In this document: piece by piece, positions 54,035-63,945 of the stretch
Layout: every line of letters begins with the position of its first letter
Position numbering within the stretch: position 1 is the stretch's first letter
NCBI GenBank assembly: GCA_029582155.1
Contig: CM055907.1
Span: forward strand, 11,626,133-11,690,132
Direction: 5' to 3'
Length of the DNA stretch: 64,000 bases
Origin: Panopea generosa
Lineage: Eukaryota > Mollusca > Bivalvia > Adapedonta > Hiatellidae
Translations under genes and position numbers: made by a program
Notes under the pieces: generated by a model
The model's database searches: none
What the model was told of the DNA's origin: nothing
The model's input: only the letters and a program-made list of their open reading frames with translations

Positions 54035-54480
54035 ACTAATAATCTCCCCTTAGTAACGGTAGCAAGATTTCGCCCAAGAACGTAAAACTATGTAAATCGG
54101 TTTGTCATTATTTTTGTTGAAAAAGCTAAATAAGGTCATGTTTCTTTGTACATATGAGAACATTTTGAAAATTTTCATGAGTTCTGCCAAGTTTGAAAGA
54201 CATCATTGCGTACTAATAAATTAAGGCATGATAGTTTAAAAAGATGCGTAGTGATACACTGCAACAAAATGTCAGAGTTGTCAAAACGAAGGGGTGTCAT
54301 CAAACAATCGAAATTGCGAAATATCAACCTGGTCAACGACATGATTTTTTTCTGCATATTTGGACCAACAGAGTATTACCTATGGAAACAAGGCACTTTT
54401 AGAACCATTGACTATGTGTTCAGATTTTTTCTATATGCAGAATAGTACAACATTAATTGATGTGTTAGACGTTAACGGAC
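54035..54480 (+). mobile_element. Family G element, near full length
   Basis: GGTAGCAAGATTTCGCCCAA, TCTGCCAAGTTTGAAAG, ACTGCAACAAAATGTC, AAATATCAACCTGGTCAACG, TTTGGACCAACAGAG and the end GATGTGTTAGACG follow the order seen at 1,824-2,277. A 79-codon frame over it is not supported as coding, because the other copies do not keep it open. Confidence 0.75.
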
Positions 54481-54559
54481 ATTTCATTTTCAAGTAACAC
54501 TGAATGAATCCCATAATTCCGATAAATAACAATAAAAACAACAATCTATCAAATTTTCA

Positions 54560-54680
54560 GAGGTTGTTTCTGGTTTGTTCCCCAGCTCGACGATCAAATA
54601 TCAACACTCAGTACTGATTCTATCAAGATGTGTACTCGAGACTGGTTCAAATAAGCTCCAAGTTTTCTTCGCTATCGAAC
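54560..54680 (+). mobile_element. SINE family D body remnant
   Basis: CCCCAGCTCGACGATC, ACTCAGTACTGATTCTATCA and ACTGGTTCAAATAAGCTCC then TTTTCTTCGCTATCGAACTG resemble the body of SINE D at 18,340-18,460. The head is missing. Confidence 0.45.
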
Positions 54681-55004
54681 TGAAATGTAAGTACAATTAT
54701 TTTCAAGTTACCACCAGTTAGTAAGAATTTAATAGAATTCAATAGTACTCTATCCGTGATAACATCTGCGCATATATTCCCGTTAAGAATACACAGTACA
54801 ACATTTCTAAACGGCAACTTGCTTTTTTTTAGCTTGGAAGCAAACCAACAAATGCATCGTATCAAAATTAAGAAACAATAGATGTAAAATAAATACGTTT
54901 AAAACAAAACAATTAAACAGTCGAAATAGTAACATTGGGAGCTCGATGATTATTTAATCGGCTTATTGGAAATTAAACCATACGCAATTTAAAACTATGA
55001 ACAA

Positions 55005-55290
55005 ATAAACGGTAACCGGCCACAAGGTTTGCTCATTGTTCCTCTGAATAGGCCCTACCTTGTATGAAGGAATCTTCCGTGTAACCATGACAATGATTTG
55101 AATTGTCAACAGAGGCATATTGGCGTCAACAAGACATCATGCAACATTAACCAACTACAAGGTTGGCTCATTGTTTGTGAAAATTGTTTCGCTGAATCAT
55201 CTCGGCCTTTTATAAAAGAATCTTCCTTGTAACCATGACAATGATTTGAATTGCAAACACAGGCATATGTGCGTAAACAAGTACACAATA
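55005..55290 (+). repeat. Two-copy tandem duplication, 150-bp period
   Basis: GAATCTTCCGTGTAACCATG at 55,069 and GAATCTTCCTTGTAACCATG at 55,219 start matching stretches (ACAATGATTTGAATTG, ACAGAGGCATAT against ACACAGGCATAT). The preceding CAAGGTTTGCTCATTG and CAAGGTTGGCTCATTG also match. Confidence 0.8.
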
Positions 55291-56048
55291 AACCACGATA
55301 CTCAGACAAACATATCGACGGTGCACTCTCCCCTTGTTGTCAAACAGTTGGTAATATTTACGAGGCTCTGTCTGTCGGCCAGCAGTACAAACGTCTACCG
55401 TGTCTTCGAGTACCGCAGCCAGATTTATTAGGAGGGATTGAATTGAATTATCGACCTGAGAAGACTCTCTTGTGACTGCTGACAACAAAAACATTGAATC
55501 ATCTGTTTGAGTTTTTGATTTAGTGGCTGATATTGAAATTTTGATTATTATTTAGAAATATAATGTAAATAAACTAAGTATGTCATTCAGTTAACGGGGC
55601 GCTTGGAGACTTTATACATTATTTGTCAAATACTTCACCAGTCCCTGTTAAAATCTCATTTTCTTCCGTGTTTTGTTTTTTTAATAATTGCATATTTAGT
55701 GCAAGTTCCTAGTGTATCTCGGTGAGTGTGACCTTTTGTGCGTCCGTGTGTTTGTGCGCTCATGTTTAAGAGTAATAAGGCAATTAAAGTTTAATTCAGT
55801 CAATCAATATTGGTCTTGATACCTTACCGCCGATTGCTCTATCCCACAATGGCGTATGCCGCAACATTTTATCTGCTTTTTCATCTTTTATGGACGATAA
55901 AATATCTTTATTTTAATCACATACAAAACCTATTAAGTACAGTTAACGTTTTTGATAGACACTTGTGCCGTATTTTAACATTTGCCTAACGGTGGAGTCT
56001 CAGTAGAGCAGACATTGGTTTTGTATAATTAAGCAATGTGTTGTCATT
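55291..56048. other. No feature seen
   Basis: Short frames on both strands at 55,210-55,494 overlap each other. None has a recognised motif. Confidence 0.45.
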
Positions 56049-56050
56049 AG

Positions 56051-56258
56051 TTCAAACTCATTTATTTTACTTCAATTGTGAAACAAGGTCTTACAACTAA
56101 GGCAAATCACGCTCGAAGTCCTCCTGGTTAGAACCAGTACTAAGCCTATGTGGAGAATGTGTCTTGCTCAAGGACAACGCACATAGCCGCCGCGGAAGAT
56201 CGAACCCACGACCACCCTACCATGGGTTTGATTGTCTACTACTGGACCACGCGCTCCA
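56051..56258 (-). mobile_element. SINE family A copy, full length
   Basis: Minus strand: head GGAGCGCGTGGTCCAGTAGT, GTGGGTTCGATCTTCCGC, linker TCCTTGAGCAAGACAC, body TTGTAAGACCTTGTTTCAC and the AAATAAATGAG tail. Confidence 0.9.
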
Positions 56259-56795
56259 CACATGTGTTTTGTCATCTTAATAATTATATGTATTATTTAA
56301 GAACTGTGGCCCAACCCTTGTTCTGTTCTGTGTAAGAAAGGAAGCAATAAAATATGTTTAAACTAAATGTGGCCAGACGTCGTCGTATTAATCTATTACA
56401 CCTCCGTTGTTGTGATTAATTTTACCATTTACGCTTGCAAATTTTTAACTGAACTAGAATAATCACGTATATTATTATTAAGGTACTACCACCGAGTCAT
56501 ATAAAGACGTCTATATAGGCTGGTAAGTGCGCCTTGATGTGTCTACTCAAAGCTTCTGGGGGAGTGTAAGACTTTTTTCTAACATGAAGAAAGATGAAAT
56601 ACCATAAAATTAAGCAAATGCACAACTTGACGATTTATCTGAACAACATGAAACTGTAAATATACCAGCATGGACATATCTGTGCAATTATGTAATCACT
56701 AAGGAATAGAGTCTGGTCTTTGTCCAATCCTAAACTAGTAAAGTACTAAAAAATGACTCGTTTTTTTTTTTGTTCGATTCAGATGATAACATGTT
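56259..56795. other. No feature seen
   Basis: No gene or repeat was recognised. Confidence 0.45.
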
Positions 56796-56834
56796 TGTAT
56801 GAGTGTAAAGTTTGTAGATAGTTGGCAGATGACA

Positions 56835-57225
56835 GTTGGATATTCATTAACCAAATACCAACCACTTGCCAGTTGGGGATTCAATTACCAAATACCAACC
56901 ACTTGCCAGTTGGGGATTCAATTACCAAATACCAACCACTTGCCAGTTGGGGATTCATTTACCAAATACCAACCACTTGCCAGTTGGGGATTCAATTACC
57001 AAATACCAACCACTTGCCAGTTGGGGATTCATTTACCAAATACCAACCACTTACCAGTTGGGGATTCATTTACCAAATACCAACCACTTGCCAGTTGGGG
57101 ATTCAATTACCAAATACCAACCACTTGCCAGTTGGAGATTCAATTACCAAATACCAACCACTTGCCAGTTGGGGATTTATTTACCAAATACCAACCACTT
57201 GCCAGTTGGGGATTCAGATTTTAAA
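56835..57225 (+). repeat. 37-bp minisatellite, about 11 copies
   Basis: The unit is ACCAAATACCAACCACTTGC followed by CAGTTGGGGATTCAATT. Copies are nearly identical. Because 37 is not a multiple of three and the unit has no stop in any forward frame, all three plus frames stay open (56,799-57,224, 56,822-57,229 and 56,866-57,255). They are not evidence of a gene. Confidence 0.95.
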
Positions 57226-57291
57226 CTAATCCGTTTTCTATTAATTATATTTTAAATATATAAACATGAGGACATAAATGAAGTAGATACA

Positions 57292-57471
57292 GTCAAACCT
57301 GTGTAAGAAGCCACCTCTGTTAATCAGTCACTTGTCTTAAGCTGCCACATTTGCTATTTTCCCATTTCTATGCGTTCAGAGCAAATTAAACAGTATTAAG
57401 AAACAACCCGTCTTAAAAGGTCACTTTTGCTTATTCCCTTAACTGGCTGCTTAAGACAGATTGGACTTAAG
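57292..57471. mobile_element. Small pogo/Tigger-like MITE
   Basis: The left end CAGTCAAACCTGTGTAAGAA and GCCACCTCTG are mirrored by the right end GGCTGCTTAAGACAGATTGG then ACTT. A TA precedes the left end. CAGT-type ends with AACCTGT are typical of pogo/Tigger-like MITEs. It is about 180 bp, non-coding, and its right end is diverged. Confidence 0.6.
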
Positions 57472-57586
57472 TGATTATGATAACGAATCCGAATCAACAA
57501 TTGGCAACTGGTCGGTAGTTGGTTACTAGTATTCGAATATCCATCTACCAACTGCCAACTACCTACTAACATTACACTCATCAGGT

Positions 57587-58082
57587 TTATTTATTTATTT
57601 TCCATCGATTGTGAAACATGTTATTACAACTTGCACAAATCACGCTCGAAGTCTTCCTTGGTAGAGAAAGCATATACGAATATAATGTCTTGCTTAAGTA
57701 CTTTGATTGAATGATTGATTGATTGAATATTTAGCGTCATTTTTATGCCATCGATGGCTAACAGACGATCAGTTAACCTAACCACTGCTTCCTGGGATCC
57801 TGAAAGGTTAACCAGTATTCGTGCCTATCCCATCTCCGCAATTAACTGATCACTTCCCCACTTGAATCAGCGGTGGGAGACGAATGATAATGAGACACAA
57901 TGTCGTATATCTATCATCACGGAGACTGTTGCCGGGCGGGGATTCGAATTCACAACCTCTGGATTGATAGTCAGACGCCTAACCGACTGACCTAATCGGC
58001 CCGGCTGCTCATAGATACTACACATAACCGTGACTGAGCATCAAACCCAAGAACCCCGATATTAGGTTCGATGCTCTACCAC
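57587..58082 (-). mobile_element. SINE family A copy split by a SINE B
   Basis: The tail and body of SINE A (minus) run from 57,587 to about 57,703 (TTGTAATAACATGTTTCAC, CGTGATTTGTGC). They stop in the linker at ACTTAAGCAAGACATTA. The rest of the linker and the head (CGGTTATGTG, box-B-like ATCGGGGTTCTTGGG) resume at about 58,010-58,082. SINE B occupies the gap, so this copy is older than that one. Confidence 0.8.
57704..58005 (-). mobile_element. SINE family B copy, full length, inserted in SINE A
   Basis: Minus strand: head GCCGGGCCGATTAGGTCAGT, TTAGGCGTCTGACTATCAAT, GTGAATTCGAATCCCCGCCC, linker AACAGTCTCCGTGATG, body and the ATTCAATCAATCAATCATTC tail. The flanks AGTACT and AGATACT may be a worn target-site duplication. 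This is the most complete family B copy here. Confidence 0.88.
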
Positions 58083-58590
58083 TCAGGTAATATCTTATAT
58101 ATATATAGGGATTTTGTAAATCAGATAAAATTCTACTGGTCATGGTTTCTCTCTAGAAGACAGTTATACGAAGACAATGATTCTCGTATGTGCAATCATA
58201 TATTTACAAGGAGATATGTATTATCTCTCTTCAAATCAGATACTGAAGGTGTATAAAGATTATCTTATGGTTCAAACATATAATTACGCGTGACTAAGTT
58301 TTCTCTATTTGTCGAATCAATCAGATAATAAGACATGTAAAGGATTTTTTGTCAATGGGAGGTCTGTGTACTTTCAATCGACCGCTCAGGTCACGTGTTC
58401 GTCCTCATTTCGTCATGTGATCTACTTGCGAAAGTATGACTGATGATTTGTACGTACACATTAAACATCTTAGCTGCCGTCCAGTTACAAAATCTGTAGA
58501 CCTACATGACAAAAAGTGGACTCGCAACATTGCCAGCGTTCGGATACTCATTTGGGGGGAGTTAACAAATTGTAAAGAAGAAACTATGTA
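58083..58590. other. No feature seen
   Basis: Opposing short frames at 58,405-58,621 have no recognised motif. Confidence 0.45.
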
Positions 58591-58593
58591 CGT

Positions 58594-58776
58594 GCATTTT
58601 AACATCGATTGTGAAAATTAGACAAATTGCGCTCGAAGTCTTCCTGAGTAGAATCATTATTTATTATAAGCGGATACAATTTCTTGCTCAGACACCACAC
58701 CTAGCCGGGCATTATCGATCGAACCCACGACCACTTTATCTTGGGTATAATGTTCTGCCACTGGACCACGCCCTCC
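58594..58776 (-). mobile_element. SINE family A copy, internal deletions
   Basis: Minus strand: head GGAGGGCGTGGTCCAGTGGC, GTGGGTTCGATCGATAATGC, linker TGAGCAAGAAATTG, CGAGCGCAATTTGTCTAAT and TTCACAATCGATG. The TTGTAAGAACTTG part and the A-rich tail are missing. Confidence 0.82.
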
Positions 58777-60430
58777 ATACTTCTATTTTTACACAAAATT
58801 GTTTATTTTCTGTTTCCAACTCCAGAAAAATGTTGATCTAATTATTATAAGTTACATTTTTTAAAAATTCAAGCGCATATTTGTGTTTATCATAATAATT
58901 ACCCGGATTTAACTGCTCTTCCATTACACACCTATTGGAAACATAATGGCGGTGAAAAAAATCCTTGTTTCTTCTTATTTAAAAAAAATATTTTTCTTGT
59001 CTTAATGCTCATCTTTTTATTTGAATGGTATCATTGATGTATTGTAACATGTTGAAAGCATTGTCATGTTTAATTGTGAATATAGAAAAAAAGATGCTTG
59101 GAAATTATGGGTTGGAATACATTATTTATGAAATCTACTTTCACTTTGTCAACAGTGTGCACACAGATGGGTAGATCTTGGATGAACCATGACTCCTACT
59201 TTTCTAATGATATTTGGCACTACATATGTCAAAAAACAATTAAATGTCAGTTTCTCTTCTATGAAAGACAAGCCTTTAAAAACCGTTTAATTCGCTATGG
59301 AAGTAAGAAGGAAAATCAATGGTGGCCTTGCATCTTCTAAGTTAAAGGCAGTCACCGAATGAGCAATTAGTGTTTCACAGAACGAAAATGACAATTTTTA
59401 TCATAGTGTATAGTCACATACAAGAATCGTGTATTCATATATAGTCATTCAGTAAAGTACAATTCTGTGTAATAATTCTGAAATCGTTTTCGTTATATTG
59501 GTAGTTAGAACATTCCAGTACCTGAAATGGCTATAATTGTGTAAATATTTTATTTGAACTATAATCAAGGTTTTCTACATTCATAAGAAGTATTCATAAC
59601 ATATAAGTAATATTCAAAACATATGAGTAGAAGTCGAACAAAATAGTACCGAGTCATTACTGAGATGAATTTGTTATTTTATCATATCATAAAATCTACA
59701 TTTACAAAAGTGTATAGACAGAAGGCTAAAATAACTAACATTCAATAATGTATGAACGGAACAGTCAAATCACTAATAAAGCTTTCTTTTCAATATTACA
59801 GTTTCAGTTTCCGTTTCTAAACAGCGAAAGAATAGCAGTTACACATTAGTTTCGTATTTCGATATTAAAGTATGTGACTCTTCAATATTGGAGGCTGAGA
59901 AGTTTAGGGTGCGTACATTGTGAATATCGAAAAACAAAACACAAGTCTCAAACTGACTTCAAGTCTGTCGAAAAGAATGCAATTACAAATTCAATGTGCA
60001 ATATTATAACTGTACATTACTGTGGTAAACGTGATCGTGTGCACGTAATCGTCACGATTGATGCGACACAGGCGTGACCTGCACCGTCCATTTGTGTGAA
60101 ATAAAAATTATATAAGAAAACATCATTACACTGCACTCGACACCGGAAGTGCGTTGGTTGCGATGCATGCTGTTGCTATGTTACGCGTTGAATGTAGTTT
60201 ATAATTAAGTACATGCATTTAAGGTGTTAGTGTATCACTGCGAAACTGCACGTCCACATGTGCTCATTAAGACGACGCTCGTTAGTTAGAATACTCAAAA
60301 TGCTTGTTTCGTTGTCGCCTAGGCAAAAAACAGCATTTGTAATTATTGTTGGAGGTACTTGTTCAAGCCAAAGAATATGTTTTGATTTTATTGGTTTATT
60401 TTGTTTGTTTACTGTTTAGTTTTTTGGTTT
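58777..60430. other. AT-rich stretch, no feature seen
   Basis: The 80-codon frame at 59,098-59,340 and the 67-codon frame at 59,874-60,077 have no recognised domain. No repeat partner was noticed in about 1.65 kb. Confidence 0.45.
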
Positions 60431-60434
60431 GTTT

Positions 60435-60632
60435 CAGTTTTTAACGGCGGGTCAGTGCAGTAAATCACCGTTCCCAAGATCCGTCGGACGGTTAACTAGT
60501 GCGAGACACAGCATCTGGAGACCCATTGTAACAGAACAAAGATTGTGACAAATTATCTTAAACAATGTGACCTGGTTGGTATTCGAATCCACGTCTCCTG
60601 GATTGACAGACTGAGCAAGTCGGATGGTTTAA
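60435..60632 (-). mobile_element. Diverged SINE family B-like copy
   Basis: On the minus strand the head CATCCGACTTGCTCAGTCTG, TGTCAATCCAGGAGACGTGG and ATTCGAATACCAACC parallels the SINE B head. The body is only loosely alike (TTAACCGTCCGACGG in place of GTTAACCTTTCAGGA). It may be a separate subfamily. Confidence 0.5.
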
Positions 60633-60865
60633 AGGGATGTCGCATTTAAATATTGGTTGAGTAAAATAATTCCTAGTCAAACATATTCAGGATTTCTGAA
60701 TAAGTGCATTTACCTGATAACTATATGATTGAGAATTCCTTTAACAAAATAAGTAAATAATTGCTTGCAGATTGCTTATTGAATTGACATCAAACAGCAA
60801 CATTGACAATGTATCCCGTTGCTCCTTGCCGCCGTGAAGTAAACTTGGTCAATTAATTTTTAGTT

Positions 60866-60998
60866 TTTAGCTCCATTGCGATGGAAGCTGAGAGCTTATA
60901 TGAACCGCTCTCGCGTCCGCTTCCTGTGTAGAAGGGAATCGAATCCGCAACCTCTGGCGTTAGCGGCTAACACTTTATCCATAAAACTACCACCCCAC
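60866..60998 (-). mobile_element. SINE family D copy
   Basis: Minus strand: head GGGGTGGTAGTTTTATGGAT, AAAGTGTTAGCCGCTAACGC, CAGAGGTTGCGGATTCGATT, then GAAGCGGACGCGAGAGCGG and AGCTCTCAGCTTCCATCGCA. It matches 18,284-18,474, but part of the middle is deleted. Confidence 0.75.
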
Positions 60999-61199
60999 TT
61001 AAAATAATTTGAAAAGATAAAAAAAAAACGTTTATTTATAATAATACTTTATTACATTCATGTATAGTGGAGATATATCTCCGGCAGTAGATAACCGTGT
61101 GGCCCCCTGTAGCCTATGTTGTTTTCTATTTTATAAACTTAAAATATCTTTGCACAACGATTGTCACACACGGTATCAAAACTTCTACAAACCAGTATT

Positions 61200-61300
61200 T
61201 TAGTACATAAAACAAACAGATAAAGTGCCATGCTCAAGGTGACAACACACGACATGTCGAACCTAAATTGACGCTATATGCCTACCACTAGACTACGCCC
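61200..61300 (-). mobile_element. SINE A-like remnant
   Basis: AAAGTGCCATGCTCAAGG, ACATGTCGAACCTAAATTG and CTACCACTAGACTACGCCCC resemble the minus-strand linker and head of SINE A. It is strongly diverged. Confidence 0.45.
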
Positions 61301-61356
61301 CACCCCCACCCCTTATCCCCATCCCCACCCCCATCCCCATCCCCACCCACTACATC
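61296..61356 (+). repeat. C-rich (CCCCAT/CCCCAC)n tract
   Basis: About nine C4-C5 runs are separated by one to four A/T bases. The minus strand therefore has many G4 runs and could form a G-quadruplex, and the plus strand an i-motif. It stands out sharply from AT-rich flanks. Confidence 0.9.
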
Positions 61357-61825
61357 CCCCATTAATTGTTTAGGAACCATTTCCAAACAAACAAATCGTG
61401 TATAAAGCACATACAAACCAGTAACTATTATACGCCATTCTATCTACGATACAAATATGGAAAATATGAAGACGACATTGCCTCATTGTGTGTAACGCGC
61501 GTTCTTTTCACAAATCATTATATTGTCTATGACTCCTATCTTCTTTTCAAACCTTATAAACACCCGCGACTCTGGCTTTACGAAGACAAACAGTCAAATA
61601 ATGCATAACACAATTAGCGAAAATAGACGCTACGTTTGTAGACAAAAATCCGTCTGAGGTTTGAGAATGTTGTTATAGAGAGGCTTTGTTTCTTTGCCCA
61701 GTGTGTTAGTTATCCGAGTCGATGTTCCAATAAAGTATATGCTGTTTAGTTGTTTAGCGTCGCTTTTAACAGTCCTTCAGTTATACAACGACAGTGTCTC
61801 TTAACGGTTTCTTTATATAGAACCA

Positions 61826-61970
61826 AAGGTCTTACGTGGCCGAATAGTCTATGGCACCGTGTCAAGATCGCTTACCTCTCAACGCTAAGGTCGTAGATTC
61901 GAGTCCCGCTCGCTCAAAAAAAAATTTATGTGAGAAAGTTTCCAGCTACTTGCGGAAGGAGTTAAGTAAA
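61826..61970 (+). mobile_element. SINE family C copy, 3' truncated
   Basis: Head CTTACGTGGCCGAATAGTCT, GCTTACCTCTCAACGCTAAG and GTAGATTCGAGTCCCGCTCG, then TTTATGTGAGAAAGTTTCC and TACTTGCGGAAGGA. The AGTCTGAGG part and tail are missing. Confidence 0.8.
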
Positions 61971-62590
61971 CTATAAATAAATGAGGACGAATGTAAAAGA
62001 ATAGTACATTTACCATTTATTTAACGTCTATAAGGAACGAGAGAAAAAAATCCGGCTTATTTGTAAATGCCATACGTCGTATGGCGTCTCAAAATCACGT
62101 CATTTTACCAAAAGAGATCAACGTCATTAATATTTCCGTGGAAGTCGGAAAGTGTTTCAGCATTTTACGTACGACAGCCGAGTTATACGGAAAACACCAA
62201 ACGATGAATGGGAGTGATATTACACTAGGTTATTATAAAAAATATGTCATGAGTTTATTACGCTCCTGCACCGTAAAGTATGTGATACATTTTGAATACT
62301 TATCAAAACATTCACAATCCCAGGTCTACTCCAGCTTATTAACATGTACACTATTAATATTTATTTTTACCTTTGTTTTGATACAATGCATGTGTGGCTT
62401 TTTTTATTTATTTTAAGATTTTCATCAATTATATGTTCAGATACAACAAGACGCCTATACTTTCTACATTATAATTATTGACACATCTTGCGCGTTCAAA
62501 AGGAAAAGGGTCGTTAACGGTGTCTCAGAAGTTTTGGCAGAAGTGTTCTCGCAAACTACCGACGTATATCGACTTAAGCCTAAACTATAT
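61971..62590. other. No supported gene; one 111-codon frame
   Basis: The plus frame 62,081-62,416 starts MASQNHVILPKEINVI and ends with a hydrophobic stretch LLIFIFTFVLIQCM that could span a membrane. I recognise no family, and there is no second exon, homologue or promoter to support it. It is the longest non-repetitive frame in the window. Confidence 0.3.
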
Positions 62591-62760
62591 AACTTCGAAT
62601 GTAAAACAAGTTATAAGGAGGAAGTATTCCTGTGTAGAACCAGCACCAACCATATGCGGATAAAGTGTCTTGCTCACCAGGATACCACACATAGTGGTGG
62701 TAGGATCGAACCTACGATCCTCCAATCATGGGTTCGATGCTTTACCACTGGACCACGAGT
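62591..62760 (-). mobile_element. SINE family A copy, diverged
   Basis: Minus strand: head CTCGTGGTCCAGTGGTAAAG, CATCGAACCCATGATTGGAG, GTAGGTTCGATCCTACCACC, linker GTGAGCAAGACACTTTATCC, GGTTGGTGCTGGTTCTACAC. The body end (ACTTGTTTTACATTCGAAG) is altered and the tail is missing. Confidence 0.82.
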
Positions 62761-63164
62761 CTTTATTACACATGTTAATACGGCTTAGACTTAGAGAACA
62801 AAGTTAACATACCTCTTGTATTTTCAGTAAAAAAAATCGGAAGGGATTAAAAAGAAATCGAGATCCAATTGGTGCTAAAATACACCGGGCATATAAAAAA
62901 AAATAGGGACGCTACAAAAGTTAGAGCTGGTGTGTCTCTGCACTATCCTCCAAAAATCTAAAATGACTGATATTATTCAGGTGTCGCCCATATGTGAAAC
63001 TGGTGGCGACGATAAATAAATTATCAAAATCAGTAAATCGTCACATTTTCTTACGGAAATGAGTCGCATCAAGGACCTCTACCTGTAATTCCATGGCCGC
63101 ATTTCAAAATTTCGGTATCCATTTCACAGGTGCCCGCGACTTGTGTTACGGTTTTAGGACTCGT
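62761..63164. other. No feature seen
   Basis: No gene or repeat was recognised. Confidence 0.45.
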
Positions 63165-63168
63165 TTAA

Positions 63169-63390
63169 CCCTTTACTCCATAGTTACGTGTTTTCCCGCA
63201 CCAATCACAGAAGGCCTTTGAAAACAGTGCAGGAAGAGTTCAGATTGCTCGTGACGAGCAATCTGAACACTTCCTGCACTGTTTTCCACTCTGTCAGTTA
63301 ATATAATCATAATTCATCCATTGCTGATATGTGGTGAATTAATGCTTTCAATATTAGAGGTGTCCAAAGGCGTCTTTATGAAGTAAAGGG
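63169..63390. mobile_element. PiggyBac-type MITE with central palindrome
   Basis: CCCTTTACT at the left and AGTAAAGGG at the right are inverted ends. TTAA flanks both sides (63,165-63,168 and 63,391-63,394), the target-site signature of piggyBac transposons. The 222-bp interior is non-coding. It contains a 33-bp inverted repeat with one mismatch (63,220-63,252 and 63,254-63,286), with a one-base turn. Confidence 0.78.
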
Positions 63391-63635
63391 TTAACGTTAG
63401 ACGGTGAAGTTAGGGCGTGTTTTTGGAAATGGTAAATATTTGTATAATAGTAACCCTGCATAAATATATTATATATGAAATAAAATAACGAGAAATAGGT
63501 CTAAGTGTTTAAAATTAAATTGCTTGAAAACTGTATCACCAAACGTGTAGGTCTACATTGTCTGTTTTTAATGTTAATATCTGTTGGTTTTAAATAATAT
63601 AATTTGATTCATATGAAGCCTAACCAGAGCAATGG

Positions 63636-63860
63636 GTTTATGAGGCCCTCCCATGGGGGTCCCTGTTCCCTGGATCTCTTAAAATAATGGCCATTGTTCA
63701 CCAGATCCCTAAAAGTAATTGCCATGGTTTCCCAGAAGTATTTCCCCCCAGATCTCTAAAATTAGGCCTTTGATTCCCGGATCCGTGAAAGTAATGGCCA
63801 ATGTTCTCCAGATCCGCGCCCTTTAAATAATTGGCAATGTTCTTCGGATCTCCAAAACCC
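63636..63860 (-). repeat. Repeat family F, inverted copy
   Basis: Minus-strand internal repeats of about 45 bp: AACATTGGCCATTACTTTCA, GGGAATCAAAGGCCTAATTT, TAGAGATCTGGGGGGAAATA and CCATGGCAATTACTTTTAGG. They correspond to 18,538-18,760. Open frames across it reflect low stop content of the unit. Confidence 0.7.
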
Positions 63861-63865
63861 CTGGG

Positions 63866-63945
63866 AGGACCTCGTCTATGGTCGGAAGGTCGTGAGTTCA
63901 ATGCGGTACCAGCACCGGTTGTTGTGTCATTAAGTCGCATTTATG
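63866..63945 (+). mobile_element. tRNA-like SINE head next to family F
   Basis: GTCTATGGTCGGAAGGTCGTGAGTTCAATG resembles an anticodon-arm to box-B stretch (GTCGTGAGTTCAA). The box-A side is not clear and the body is not one of families A-D. The call is tentative. Confidence 0.3.

Larger units (their letters stand above)
56797..57585. mobile_element. Inverted-arm element carrying a 37-bp minisatellite
   Basis: The left arm (56,797-56,850: GAGTGTAAAGTTTGTAGATA, GTTGGCAGATGACAGTTGG, GGATATTCATTAACC) is the approximate inverse of the right arm (57,478-57,585). Read on the minus strand, the right arm has GAGTGTAATGTTAGTAGGTA, GTTGGCAGTTGG and GGATATTCGAATACTAG. Between them lie the minisatellite (56,835-57,225) and a second small element (57,292-57,471). 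Confidence 0.55.

Noticed and set aside
56799-57255. Three overlapping frames of 129-141 codons
   Set aside because: A stop-free 37-bp unit opens all three frames automatically. No start context or composition supports coding.
62081-62416. 111-codon frame with a hydrophobic C-terminus
   Set aside because: It has no recognisable family, no second exon and no supporting signal. It is mentioned in the stretch entry but not called a gene.
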